From positions 8,982,816 to 9,046,815 of the forward strand of contig NW_004955463.1 of the NCBI RefSeq assembly GCF_000276665.1: a stretch of 64,000 nt of DNA. The letters are read 5' to 3'. Source of the stretch: Chinchilla lanigera. Its lineage: Eukaryota > Chordata > Mammalia > Rodentia > Chinchillidae. Below are positions 39,801 to 50,679 of this stretch, in pieces; within the stretch, counting starts at the first letter, position 1, and every line of letters starts with the position of its first letter. Under the pieces are notes generated by a model. That model was not told the origin of the DNA and ran no database searches. It saw nothing but the letters and a program-made list of their open reading frames with translations. A program made the position numbers and the translations under genes.

Positions 39801-40431
39801 TGGAGACACTTTGGCCATGCGCAAACATGTCTTGCAAGAGTAACATCCCTCCACCACATTTTTCTAATGTAAGAGATGCCTTGTGATGCTACAAGATTTC
39901 CCAGCTAACTCTCCAGTCATTGATCCAGGGAAGAAAATACAGACTTCTGTCTACATTCCACCCTCCTTCCCGCCTGTGTCTTCACCATGGTGCACACGCA
40001 GTTAAGGGAAGCCTTGGAGGTTTGCACACAAGGAAATGTTTTTAAAATGTAGTGTTTATTTTTATATTTTGTATTTTCTCTGCCTCGTTTCCCTCACTTC
40101 ATTGAATCCTGTGCAGGTTCTGCTTTCCTCCAATCCTGGCATATGTAGAGTCAGTGCTTCCAGGATTATTGGCTGTAGCCTCACAGCTGTGAGTCCCCTG
40201 CCATGGGTGAAACTGTGGATCTCAGAACCTGTGCCCAGGGGAGCTCGGCACTGTGGGGAAGATGATCGAATTGTTACTTGAAAGACTAATAAGGTAAAAC
40301 TAATTAAAAGGCCCCAGAAACTGTATCCCCCCCCCCAACACACACATATACACTTGATTTTTTTTCTTTTTTTGCAATTTGAAAAATTAAGGCTTGGAAT
40401 TTTCTAATACTGCACAAACATTATATGAAAG

Positions 40432-40452
40432 GAAAAAAAAAAAAAAAAAAAA
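40432..40452. repeat. Poly(A) run
   Basis: About 20 consecutive A in the intron. Confidence 0.9.
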
Positions 40453-40644
40453 CAGGAAACAATCTCCAGCGTCCCAAGTCAACTAAATATTTGGGTGGAA
40501 GGGTTTGTTGTTTTCTATGAATGAAACATACTAAGAAAAGAACACACAAAGCTAAAAAGTAACTATAGAACAAGAACTATTAAACCATTAACTGCCCAAA
40601 AGTGAAAACCTAAGTCCAACATCACAGAATGTTCACGTCCAGTA

Positions 40645-40800
40645 CTATCCTCTTGGCTTCTAGTCCTGGCTCTGCCATTGTGTGACTTTGAGGAAAAAAA
40701 ATTCAAATTCTCCTCTTTGTAGCATTCCTTTATTTAAAAAGGAATTCATTAATATCAGATGCCTTATTTGATTATAAAATAATGTGTCTTTTCTCTGTGG
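40645..40800 (+). mobile_element. MIR relic
   Basis: TTCTAGTCCTGGCTCTGCCA and TTGTGTGACTTTGAGGA are the MIR core. The rest is diverged. Confidence 0.55.
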
Positions 40801-41006
40801 AGTATAGAGGTTAGTTCAGCCATATTACTTCTCCCTCAGTGAAGTCTTTTAAGGTTTGATGGAATGCTTACCTGAGCACTGCTGTGTGAACCAACTGCCA
40901 CACATCCTGTCCCTGTGCACGCACGGAGAGCTGTAATAGTCATGTGTAATGTGTTTTGGAGTGCAGTGTATTGCTCTTTTCTGAAACTTTTTCCCTTTTT
41001 TTTTTT

Positions 41007-41774
41007 NNNNNNNNNNNNNNNNNNNNNNNNNNNNNNNNNNNNNNNNNNNNNNNNNNNNNNNNNNNNNNNNNNNNNNNNNNNNNNNNNNNNNNNNNNNNNN
41101 NNNNNNNNNNNNNNNNNNNNNNNNNNNNNNNNNNNNNNNNNNNNNNNNNNNNNNNNNNNNNNNNNNNNNNNNNNNNNNNNNNNNNNNNNNNNNNNNNNNN
41201 NNNNNNNNNNNNNNNNNNNNNNNNNNNNNNNNNNNNNNNNNNNNNNNNNNNNNNNNNNNNNNNNNNNNNNNNNNNNNNNNNNNNNNNNNNNNNNNNNNNN
41301 NNNNNNNNNNNNNNNNNNNNNNNNNNNNNNNNNNNNNNNNNNNNNNNNNNNNNNNNNNNNNNNNNNNNNNNNNNNNNNNNNNNNNNNNNNNNNNNNNNNN
41401 NNNNNNNNNNNNNNNNNNNNNNNNNNNNNNNNNNNNNNNNNNNNNNNNNNNNNNNNNNNNNNNNNNNNNNNNNNNNNNNNNNNNNNNNNNNNNNNNNNNN
41501 NNNNNNNNNNNNNNNNNNNNNNNNNNNNNNNNNNNNNNNNNNNNNNNNNNNNNNNNNNNNNNNNNNNNNNNNNNNNNNNNNNNNNNNNNNNNNNNNNNNN
41601 NNNNNNNNNNNNNNNNNNNNNNNNNNNNNNNNNNNNNNNNNNNNNNNNNNNNNNNNNNNNNNNNNNNNNNNNNNNNNNNNNNNNNNNNNNNNNNNNNNNN
41701 NNNNNNNNNNNNNNNNNNNNNNNNNNNNNNNNNNNNNNNNNNNNNNNNNNNNNNNNNNNNNNNNNNNNNNNNNN
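41007..41774. other. Assembly gap (768 N)
   Basis: There are 768 consecutive N between a T run (TTTTTTTTTTTT, ending at 41,006) and GAATTAAG at 41,775. The flanking homopolymer suggests the gap begins in a hard-to-sequence repeat tail, possibly a minus-strand SINE. Long apparent open frames through this interval are artefacts of the N run. Confidence 0.99.
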
Positions 41775-43114
41775 GAATTAAGTTTGAGTCACTAACATTA
41801 CCCAGACAAGTAATCAAATAGAAAATTTCACACCACAAACATTTTTAAAAAATACATCCTAGGAGCAGTTGAAATTTGGGTATATTCCTGAAAGCCTTCA
41901 TCCTAAGTGGCTGAGCAAAAGTCCAGTCCCAGAGGGAGCAGGACACTCTGATACCACCCGTGGCCTCCACAGTGTTGGGCCTACCTGTCTTTCTGAGCGC
42001 TGTGTGCAGCTCTGGAATGGGTCTTCAGAGCATCTTTCAGTTATCACTCTTAGGGCTTTTACCCTTCTGATAAAAACTGTCCCACTTCTGAAATGCTGAC
42101 AATATTGACCTTTCCTTCAGGGAAGAAAAAGTTCCACCATTACTCCTACCCTTTATCACTAATAGGATATATCTCATGACATAATTTAAGGGTCAGACTA
42201 TAGAATAGTGTTTGTGTTGCCAAATAATGAGCTCAAATAGTTGGGATATATAACTTCTCCCTCAAGAAATTCTCCTAAGGATTAGGAAAGGCAATGTGCT
42301 GATATCTGTTCACATATGTTACAAAGGCTCCACAGCATACGGAACAAATGTACTACATCCTTAAAGAAAATCTCACCTGAAAGGTCAATAAAATGGAGAA
42401 AGAAAGGGTTCCATCTTTTGGCTTGGACACATCAGACTGAAAATGTGCCTGATTTGATTTACTACAGTGTGTCCAGACAAACCTTAAAACCTCAGGAGCA
42501 TTTCCACTCATGGAGACAGATCCACCCATTTGGACTGACTGAGTCTTAATTGATAGCAGCATCTCTTATTTGCTCAATGCTATGGGCCCTGCCACACAAG
42601 GAAATAAACTTGAGATAAAAGAACTCATTATTTTTTGTTACTTTCAAGTATTTTTCCTCTAGTACATTCATACTGTGGTGTCACCTGATCTAGCAAACCC
42701 ATAAGAAAAGTGTTCTGCTTAGTTATGCTGGAAGGAATACAGAATTTAATTCCTTTTCTGTATTCTGTGGGTCTTCCCTTTAATTGATTCACTTCAGTAC
42801 TTTTACATTTGTCCATTATTGAGCTACCTTATTTCCAGAGAGTAATCATTTGACTGAAAAACATGTGTCTACACAACATGGGAAGACGGGGCCAGTTGTT
42901 CTACACCATTTATGTACAAGCCCAACTCGGCCTCTCCTTTCATAGTTAACAACCCAAACAGAACCCTGGTCTAAAGAATTCCTGATGCTGTGCAGGATTC
43001 CACCCCTTGCCCATCCAGCCCTTGTACATGCCGTAGTTTTGCAGTTTGCCACAGCAGTCTCCCAGCTTTTTCTAAAGGCAGAATGTCAGTGACAAATTAC
43101 AACTAAGGCTCCCA

Positions 43115-43166
43115 ATCTCTCTCCTTCTCTCACTCCTCTCTCTCTCTGTCTCTCTCTGTGTCTCTG

Positions 43167-43228
<62 letters not shown>
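43115..43228. repeat. (CT)n/(TCTCTG)n microsatellite
   Basis: A pure pyrimidine/GTCTCT run that ends exactly where a minus-strand SINE begins. Confidence 0.97.
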
Positions 43229-43231
<3 letters not shown>

Positions 43232-43303
43232 CTGGAGATCAAAACCAAACCTCCATATATGTTAGTCAAGCACTTTACTACTACTTAGCTACAACTCCAG
43301 CCC
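43229..43303 (-). mobile_element. Degenerate ID-type SINE
   Basis: GTGCTGGAGATCAAAACCAA ... CAAGCACTTTACTACTACTT ... CAACTCCAGCCC is a reversed ID-like core. Confidence 0.7.
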
Positions 43304-45532
43304 TGAGTTTACCATTTAAAAAAAAAGTAAAGTAACTGAAAAGTGAAGATAGAAAGCAGGGCCACCCTCTGTTTTGCCAGTACCGAACCTCTTCTTAACC
43401 AGCCATCCCAGCTCTGTTCTGGGTCCCCTGTAGAAGGACCAGCGAGGGCAATGCCTCTGCTGCTGAAGTTTAGGCTTAAGATGAAAACTGATGGAGATGC
43501 CAAGGTCAGGAAGGGAGGCCACAGTGGTATCAGCTCATAGATGACACCCTATCGAAAGGGTAGGACTCGGAGGGAGGGAAAGCAGCAGACACGAGCAATT
43601 AACACACAGGCACTCGCATTCCATGTCCTTGTTTGACTTTGTGACACCAACTCTCTGCCTCCCGGTACATTGTTGCTCCGCATTGCACCAGCTGCTTTGC
43701 TTTCTAATTGTGGCTTCCACACGACTGCCAGCCCAGGGTAGAAGTTATGCTGTATGGGAAAACCCTTCCACCTGTGTCCCCCAACCCACCCCCAAGCATC
43801 TCCTCCCTCTGGTTTTCTTTTCTTTAGTTGTTCTTCCTCCCTTAGTATCAGGCATGCTGTGCCAGGGACTTCAGATGGCTCCCCAACTTTTAACCTTATT
43901 TTCCCTTGCTCTCTGTCATTCTGTCAGTCTGTCTGTCCTCTTGGTTTGTTTCTCCTTTCCACTTCCAACCTTTTCAGTTTGTTTTTGTATAATCTGTGCA
44001 GCATTCTAGTATTATACCCACTGACTTCTCTTCTCCTTCTCCTCCTGTTAATAATCAGTGCTCTGTTACTTTGATTTGACAATGTTCTTGACCTGTTAAC
44101 TGGGATTTGATTATCGTGGGCTTGGCTTGTAGGATATGTTCTGTTTAATAATAAGGTCCACTGTATCCTAGAAATTAAAATCCACTTTTTCATTTCACAA
44201 AACTTCCTGTGACTTGTCCTCTCTCAATGGAGAAGAAGGTATAGTTCGTGAGATTGTGAATGTATAATGGAAATATTTTTGAGGGTCTCTTGTTGAAGTC
44301 CAGATAAGACAGCTCCATTTGTACCATGATCCCCCAATTCTTGACCAGCTTAATCATAATGGTAAGTAAACAGTTTATACTGCTTACTGTGTGCTGGTTG
44401 AGTTCCCATTCTGAGTGAGCTTGTGAAGCTCTTCCAATAAATGTATTTAGACTATTGGAAGTTCAGCTCCTAAGTGATCAAAGTCTCCATTAAATCAGAA
44501 AATCTTGTTGAGAAGTTGTCCTGCCTTGGTATAATCATATTATCTCCCAAGAAAGCTAATATGAAAACAGAAACTTTTCTATGAATGAGAGGTTGATTAT
44601 ATTTTGAGTACAGTAGTACCTTTAGTTCAAAGTTCTAAGCATTGTACTTAGGAGAATGTCTGTTAGCTACTTTGACCAATGTGGGGATCTGAAGTCTGTT
44701 CCAATTTATACATCACTGTGCTAGTGACTGACTTCTCTATACAAGTTAGTTCTGTAAATTCAACTGATGAAATAATAAGCATTGCCCTCTAAAGAACACA
44801 TCTTCGTTTTGGCCCAAGACTACCCTAACAAATCATATTGGATTTTCTCGGATACAGTGCCTTGCTATGCCTACTGTGTTGCTTCTTGTGTTTCACATTT
44901 TACTGATAAATCATACGGATCTTACTTCAATTTACTTGCTAACTACAAGCCAAGTTCATGTTTGCAAATGTGTTTAAATTTAATTTTTTAAAGCTACAAA
45001 TGACTCTTTGTAAAGACCACTGGATGTTAAGTAATGACATGATTTACCTGAAAAAATACGAAAAGGCTGGGGGTGCAGGTGGGGAAGGGAAGAAGGGAGG
45101 GTCTTAATTGTACTAATTCTAGCTTCTTTTATTGCTATGCATTCCTGTTGTCTTTGCAAGAGTTTTGTTTTTATTTTAAAAAAAAATTTTCCAAGAGATT
45201 TTTTAAAAATCTGAAGTTTTAACCAAATCATACTTTATAATTAATGTTTATGATTTTTCAGTTTAATATCATATATATATACATATCACTTAATATTAGA
45301 GTAATTGTAGAGTATGTTTTATTGTCAGTAACCCAAGCTGGCTTTATTACTAGTGTGCAAAGTACAGCACACAGCATGTTGTACCTTGTATATGTCTGTA
45401 AGTGTAAAGAGTTATTACATATTTATTTTCTTGTGAACATGGACAATGTCATTCAGCATGCCAACTGTTCAGATGTAGCAAGCCCTGGCACTATAAGTGA
45501 CCTTCATGACATCTGCTCTCACCCCTTTTCAG

Positions 45533-45635
45533 AAGCAGAGGAGCTCTACCAGAAGAGAGTGCTGACCATAAGTGGCATCTGCATCGCACTGCTGGTGGTC
45601 GGCATCATGTGTGTGGTGGCCTACTGCAAAACCAA
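45533..45635 (+). CDS. Nrg1: Neuregulin-1 juxtamembrane/transmembrane exon
   Basis: This 103-base exon follows a CCCCTTTTCAG acceptor. It completes the split lysine codon, then encodes the shedding stalk AEELYQKRVLTISG and the transmembrane helix ICIALLVVGIMCVVAYC with the stop-transfer KTK, ending at ACCAA|GTAAAC. In the family this stalk is cut by ADAM17/BACE1-type sheddases to release the EGF domain, and the helix is then cut by gamma-secretase to free the intracellular domain. It joins in frame to the alpha exon (QEK-AEE) and the beta exon (FYK-AEE). VLTISG differs by one residue from the human VLTITG as I recall it. The frame is also open for about 290 bases upstream in the intron. That is probably chance, because the acceptor is consensus. 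Confidence 0.97.
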
Positions 45636-47188
45636 GTAAACCTTCCTTCTCCATTCCTTTCTCCTAGTTAGTGTAGCAATGCCTTAGGTGGCCAGGGCAT
45701 GGCCACTAGACCCCACACCCAAGGATGCAGAGAAAACAGTGGAAGGGCTTTCCCCCTTACTTTTCCCTGTAAATAATACATTTTGAGGGCCTTTCCCAAT
45801 CACATACATTAGAAAACTCTGTCTATTTGTGGAAAAGTGCTCAAGAGATTTCTGATAAGTACCCAGGCTCCTGTGCATGGATAAAGGTTTGGAGCTATGG
45901 GCTTCTATGGAAACCCAGGAGCGCACACTGGCACCGCACAGTAAGAGGACAATGTGGGGCTAGGCCTGTAGCTCAGTGGTAGAGCACTTGCCAAGCACAT
46001 GTGAGGCATTAAATTTAATGCCTAGTACCACAAAAAACCGGCGGCAGAGTATAGGTACTAAAGGTGTGCTTGGCACAGGACTGCGAAGGTGGAGTCCAAT
46101 TTGCAAGGACCGACAGGAGATAAAAGAAACACATAGTATTTAAAATGCAGTTTTCAGAACGTTGGAGTGGTTTCATTAGATTGCCAGCACAAATGCTCTC
46201 AAAATGTGTAGTGTGTAAAAGAACCTCTTGGGAGGAAAATCAAGCAAAACTTACTTTGAAAAAACTGAAGAGAAAACTTTAAAATAGATGTGTGATCACT
46301 GATTGATACTTTAAGGTTGGTCTACATCAACAGGTGCATTTACTGTCGGTCCGCTTTCCTCCACTTCAATCTGCACTGTCTAGTGAGCAAGAGGTTATTC
46401 ATTTTATAGCATAGTACTGTCTTGCCATAACTGGTCATGGTTCAGGCATAATTATCTTCATAATCTGAATGTGGCATTGAGGGATAAAAGAAATACACTG
46501 TTATACCACAAAATCAAAGACATGGTTGTATTTTCTCATTACTCCATGATTAAGCATGCATTGAGAAAGGGATAGGAGTAAGCCTTCAAGGGATTGACTC
46601 TCCTAAGTTTTACTCACTTCAATCTTAGCACTTACTGCCTCCTTTTACAAAAAATTTTCAAGAGTAGGATCATGTCACAGTTGTGCCAAAATCCAACGGC
46701 AAAATATGTCTATAATCTCACGCATATACATGTGATATTTATATACGTCCTGACTGTGTATAAATTCCAAATTCAAAGCTAAGCTTATTTGCTTAAGAGA
46801 TCACAGGAAACAAGAAACTATGAATGGAATGAGCCTTATGAATTCTTAGGTGCAAAGTGTTACTAAGGCAGTTGGCCGTTTGTCAGACTTAGGCAAAAGT
46901 GGCTTGATTAAGAAAGTTTGGATCTTAGGCAAGTACCAGCACATTTATTTTCTACTCCTTCTTTCTTGACCCTCAGCAAAATAGCTGAATTTCTATAAGA
47001 ATTCCATCCAACTTTCTAAATCTAAATCGCTACTGTGAGATACAGTAGCACATGTTCCCCGACCTCTTCCTCACTACCAGTCTACTGTTTCGAGTTACTC
47101 AGGCATTAGTAGAAGAAAACTTTGGCTCTACCAAGAAATGTAAGTAATAGAAGAAATAAACGCCCTCTTTCTCATGTATCGTGTGTAG
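45636..47188 (+). other. Nrg1: Nrg1 intron after transmembrane exon
   Basis: This 1,553-base intron contains one ID-type SINE in + orientation (45,957-46,037). Nothing else recognisable was seen. The first intronic bases give AAG TAA when read through from the exon, which would end the protein directly after CKTK. Confidence 0.85.
45957..46037 (+). mobile_element. ID-type SINE
   Basis: GGGCTAGGCCTGTAGCTCAG, TGGTAGAGCACTTGCC and TAATGCCTAGTACCAC followed by an A run. Confidence 0.8.
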
Positions 47189-47315
47189 GAAACAGCGGAA
47201 AAAGCTTCATGACAGGCTTCGGCAGAGTCTTCGGTCTGAACGGAACAACATGGTGAACATAGCGAACGGGCCGCACCATCCTAACCCACCCCCTGAGAAT
47301 GTTCAGCTGGTGAAC
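47189..47315 (+). CDS. Nrg1: Neuregulin-1 cytoplasmic exon (basic juxtamembrane segment)
   Basis: This 127-base exon lies between the GTGTGTAG acceptor and the AAC|GTACGT donor. After one base completing the lysine codon it encodes KQRKKLHDRLRQSL, RSERNNMVNIANGPHHP and NPPPENVQLVN. The basic cluster KQRKKLHDR immediately inside the membrane is known in the family as a nuclear-targeting segment of the released intracellular domain. This exon is common to the a- and b-tail proteins. Its reading frame ends on a codon boundary. If the donor is bypassed, the frame adds VR and stops at TGA. The peptide matches known mammalian NRG1 almost residue for residue. Confidence 0.96.
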
Positions 47316-47794
47316 GTACGTTGATTCTAGCCAGTGGAAAAATACTGAGCGTCTCCCTTTTGTTCTGGCACCTTGACGTTTATTTTCTAAAGCTTTTAGG
47401 CTATTAGATGCAACCATTAATCACAATGGCTTCCAGGAAACCAAGATTTTGCCAGGAGAAAATAATGGAAACATTTTTTAAAGTAGATTTGGTTACTGTA
47501 ACACCGTCACATTTCCCCTTCCGAAATGTTCATTAATGGTGATGGGATTAATAATGCTGGGTTTGCTCTACAGGGATGGCATAATGAGAAAAAAAGAAAA
47601 ATAATAAAATAGTAGAAGCAGAGAGAATATTTATTTTTTAATAATCTGAAAATGAAGGCTATCTCCAGCCTATGATTCATTAGTTCAGATCACTGAGGAA
47701 AGGGCTTTTCAGTTATTTTTATTAGGGGCACTTCACAGTGTCTGATGATTTGCTAATTCTGATTTCCAAAGAGAGGAATCAGGGCATGGAGAGG

Positions 47795-47899
47795 TGAGCT
47801 TAAGCTGCCCCGCCTCCCCAGAAACAGGAGTAGAATGTACATTGACCAAAGGTCAGTGTGTCTTTTCCTTAAAGCAAGCTGGCTATACATCCCAGGAAG
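47795..47899. repeat. Direct duplication, copy 1 (105 bases)
   Basis: This segment starts TGAGCTTAAGCTGCCCCGCC, ends CTATACATCCCAGGAAG, and is identical base for base to 48,864-48,968. The flanks differ outside these limits. It matches no repeat family I recognise. Confidence 0.93.
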
Positions 47900-48238
47900 T
47901 GACTTATCAAACATGTGTCTTGGTAGCAAAGCTAGGAGAGTGTAATGCTTGCTAAATCACTGGATCCTTCTCTGTGATGTCAAGCCCTCCAGATGTAATC
48001 ATGCAAATATTTTGTTTATACTTGAACAAGAACTTGGCTTTAAATTTAGCAGGGATCATAGACTATTCAACTCTGGAAACTGTTTACATATAATCTGCCA
48101 AACTTTTTTTTATAGATAAGAGCCAGAGCTATACACAGATCTCTTAGCTGTGGAAGTATTGTTCCTTGTCTTCCAGCATAATATTTCTTGTTTTGTTCTG
48201 CTGTCTTTTTTCATGTCCTTCAGATGTACAGTGTTTTT

Positions 48239-48352
48239 GGTTTGTTTTTTTTTTTTTTTTGGTCTTTGGTTTTTCTCCAGTACCGGGAACCAAACTCACG
48301 ACCTTGCGCTTGCCAGGCAGGTGCTTTGCCGCTGAGCTAAATCACCAGCCCC
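48239..48352 (-). mobile_element. Young ID-type SINE with perfect target duplication
   Basis: A T run, then CCAGTACCGGGAACCAAACT, CTTGCGCTTGCCAGGCAGG and AATCACCAGCCCC. GATGTACAGTGTTTTT flanks it at 48,223-48,238 and 48,353-48,368. Confidence 0.95.
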
Positions 48353-48863
48353 GATGTACAGTGTTTTTAATAGACAAAATTTGAAGTTTGTATTACAGTA
48401 GCACCTTCTGCAGTACAGTAGGAAAAGATATAGTCTGAGTGGAACAGATATATTCGTAGACTCCAGTCTGGAGTTGGCAGTTACTAAACTGCCACCAGCT
48501 TTTGTGGCAAAGACCTTAAGGAGACTGTTAGAGCCGGATGCTAATAGGTTAACACACTCTGTTTCCTCCCTCCCCCAACCATATTCATCAGAACATTCTG
48601 AAGACTGATAACTGCATCAACACAATGATCCCTCTCTATGTATGCTATATGAGTCACATTACCGTGACTGCCTGGATTTCAGTTATGACTCAAATAGTGT
48701 GACTTTAAGCTATAACCTTTTTTCAACCACATTTCCTTGTGAAAATAGCCTATTTCAAAGACTCCTCGTAAGCATTAAATACAAAAATCTATATGAAACA
48801 CTTAGTCCAGTGACACTGAGTGAGTGTTCAATAATTGTTAAATACCACTTTCATTAGGTTCAC

Positions 48864-48968
48864 TGAGCTTAAGCTGCCCCGCCTCCCCAGAAACAGGAGT
48901 AGAATGTACATTGACCAAAGGTCAGTGTGTCTTTTCCTTAAAGCAAGCTGGCTATACATCCCAGGAAG
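48864..48968. repeat. Direct duplication, copy 2 (105 bases)
   Basis: This is the second copy of 47,795-47,899, in the same orientation, 1,069 bases downstream and with no mismatch seen. There is no A-tail, so retroposition is unlikely. Confidence 0.93.
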
Positions 48969-49886
48969 ATCTATGTGGAATAGTCTTGCATTAACAGAAC
49001 TGGCTAGAGTTTCAAGCATAAGTCAACTTGTGTATTTCAGGACTTCCATGAAGATACCCAGTTCTTTAAACTCTAGGATTTACCAGACTATAAATTTTCT
49101 GATTCATCAAAGAATATTCCTTTCTATTTCTTTTTCTGTTATTTAACTCAATTTAACTAATGGCGTTTGAAACACAACTTGAAAAACAACTTTTAAAAAT
49201 ACAACTTCTCACTGATAAAAGGCAATGACAGCTACTGTAGTTTGCTGATAGAAATAAAATGGAGTTTAATTGCAGTAAACATAAGGCCTCAGGTATATTA
49301 AGTGCTTTGTCAAGATATGTTATCTTGACAATTATGGTAAGCCCTTTAAATTCTGAAATAGCTTTGTTAGTCTTACCACTGACAATAAGTTAAAAATTTC
49401 AATGACATCATAAAGGTAACATGGATACTATGAAATTGAGAAAGAAAGGTAGATTCAAAATATAGATACTTAAAAGTCTTTCTAATGGCTTGAAAGTTGA
49501 TGTAAGACAAGATATGTCTGTGCTTGTGTTTCACTCAAGTATCTGTTAGCCTTTTACTTACAGCAACCCTGACAAATAGTGAATATTGTACAGAGTTTGT
49601 TCTGAGTTCTAGTCATGTTATCAATTGGAAATGGGACAGATGAATGAGGTCTTTTTCTGATCGAATGGAGTTATGATTTTAGAATCTATATTATGTACAC
49701 TTACAAACAGTAGTTCATTAATTCCATTCATTTAATCTCAAAGAGTAGCCAAAAGATTATTTTCCATCTGACCACTGGAGAAATGGAAGTTGTTATGAAG
49801 AATGTATAAAGAACAGATTTGCATGTGTACAGTATTAGTATTTTGAGATACATGAATCTTCAAGTCGTGTCTCTTTGTTTATCCAG

Positions 49887-50017
49887 CAATACGTGTCTAA
49901 AAATGTCATCTCTAGTGAGCATATTGTTGAGAGAGAAGCAGAGACATCTTTTTCTACCAGTCATTATACCTCAACCACTCATCACTCCACTACTGTCACC
50001 CAGACTCCTAGTCACAG
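49887..50017 (+). CDS. Nrg1: Neuregulin-1 cytoplasmic tail exon (QYVSKNVISSEH)
   Basis: This 131-base exon runs from the TTTATCCAG acceptor to the CACAG|GTATGA donor. It encodes QYVSKNVISSEHIVEREAET, SFSTSHYTSTTHHSTT and VTQTPSH, plus two bases of a serine codon finished by the next exon. This is part of the long intracellular domain shared by the membrane isoforms. It is Ser/Thr-rich and probably unstructured. A long overlapping open frame in another phase runs into a downstream GAAA repeat and is not coding. If the donor is bypassed, five residues follow before TAA. A GAAA-type microsatellite begins only about 80 bases after the donor. Confidence 0.96.
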
Positions 50018-50096
50018 GTATGAGAATTTTTAAATTTCATAGCATGGTTTCTCTAAGAATTATTTTTTTGCATAATTCCCTTCACTGCCACTGCCT

Positions 50097-50156
<60 letters not shown>

Positions 50157-50679
50157 AAAAGAAAGAAAGGAAGAAAAAGAAAGAAAGGAAGAAAAAGAAA
50201 GAAAGATGTGTAGGAGGCAAAAAATTGTACAGTCCTTGGACATAAATAGACTTTGGGTATCAGTGCAGTCTGCACTTATTGCTGTGTATCTGAACCTCCA
50301 CACCCTAGAAAAAGGATGGTGCCTCCCTTGCAGAATTGCTGTTCCTCATTCTAGAGATTTTCTTTATTCATGTCTGTACTCATGGAATTGTTTCACCTGG
50401 AAGTCTGCCCTAGATCTGCAAGAATACTTAATACCTAGTGACATTTGATAAGTAATATTGAATGAGTGAACAAGTACATAAATTGTATGCTCACAAAGCC
50501 AATCTTCTTTATAGGCAAGAATGTTTGTAACAATTCTGTTCTTAACTAACGTTGTAGCAAGCCACTGGTGAACCAGTAACTTGAAATACAGTATTTGTCA
50601 GACCTGCTTCCTTTCATTTCCATTTTTGTATATAATGAAAATAAAAATCTCACAGCCTCTCACATCTCCTCCCTTCTAG
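50018..50679 (+). other. Nrg1: Short Nrg1 intron with GAAA microsatellite
   Basis: This 662-base intron holds the purine-rich GAAA/GGAA repeat at 50,097-50,206. The remainder is unremarkable and ends in a C/T-rich tract and TTCTAG acceptor. Confidence 0.85.
50097..50206. repeat. (GAAA)n/(GGAA) microsatellite
   Basis: About 110 bases of GAAA units with later GGAA and GAAAAA interruptions. Confidence 0.97.

Larger units (their letters stand above)
34806..45532 (+). other. Nrg1: Nrg1 intron before the transmembrane exon, with assembly gap
   Basis: This 10.7-kb intronic stretch contains the N run listed separately. It holds MIR-like relics (about 39,700-39,800 and 40,645-40,800), a poly(A) run near 40,432-40,452, a CT-rich microsatellite with an adjoining SINE (43,115-43,303) and T-rich open frames that look like chance. 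The 24-base beta-1 exon encoding HLGIEFME belongs between the beta and transmembrane exons in other mammals. I did not find it in the readable sequence. Confidence 0.75.
47316..49886 (+). other. Nrg1: Nrg1 intron with perfect 105-base direct duplication and young SINE
   Basis: This 2,571-base intron contains two identical 105-base segments (47,795-47,899 and 48,864-48,968) and an ID SINE on the minus strand (48,239-48,352) with a perfect 16-base target duplication. No additional exon was recognised. Confidence 0.85.

Noticed and set aside
40849..41838. Open frames of 279-329 codons on both strands
   Set aside because: They run through the 768-base N gap. The real sequence on either side gives only short peptides with no family features.
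43115..43228. CRISPR-like or satellite array
   Set aside because: It is a simple C/T microsatellite without spacers, in a mammalian genome.
43623..44009. 128-codon hydrophobic open frame
   Set aside because: Intronic, T/C-rich sequence gives Leu/Phe/Ser-rich peptides in any frame. No family features, and an overlapping 106-codon frame exists in another phase.
49819..50448. 209-codon + strand open frame
   Set aside because: It overlaps the 49,887-50,017 exon in a different phase and continues into the GAAA microsatellite (KERKKERKK-type peptide). It is a shadow frame.
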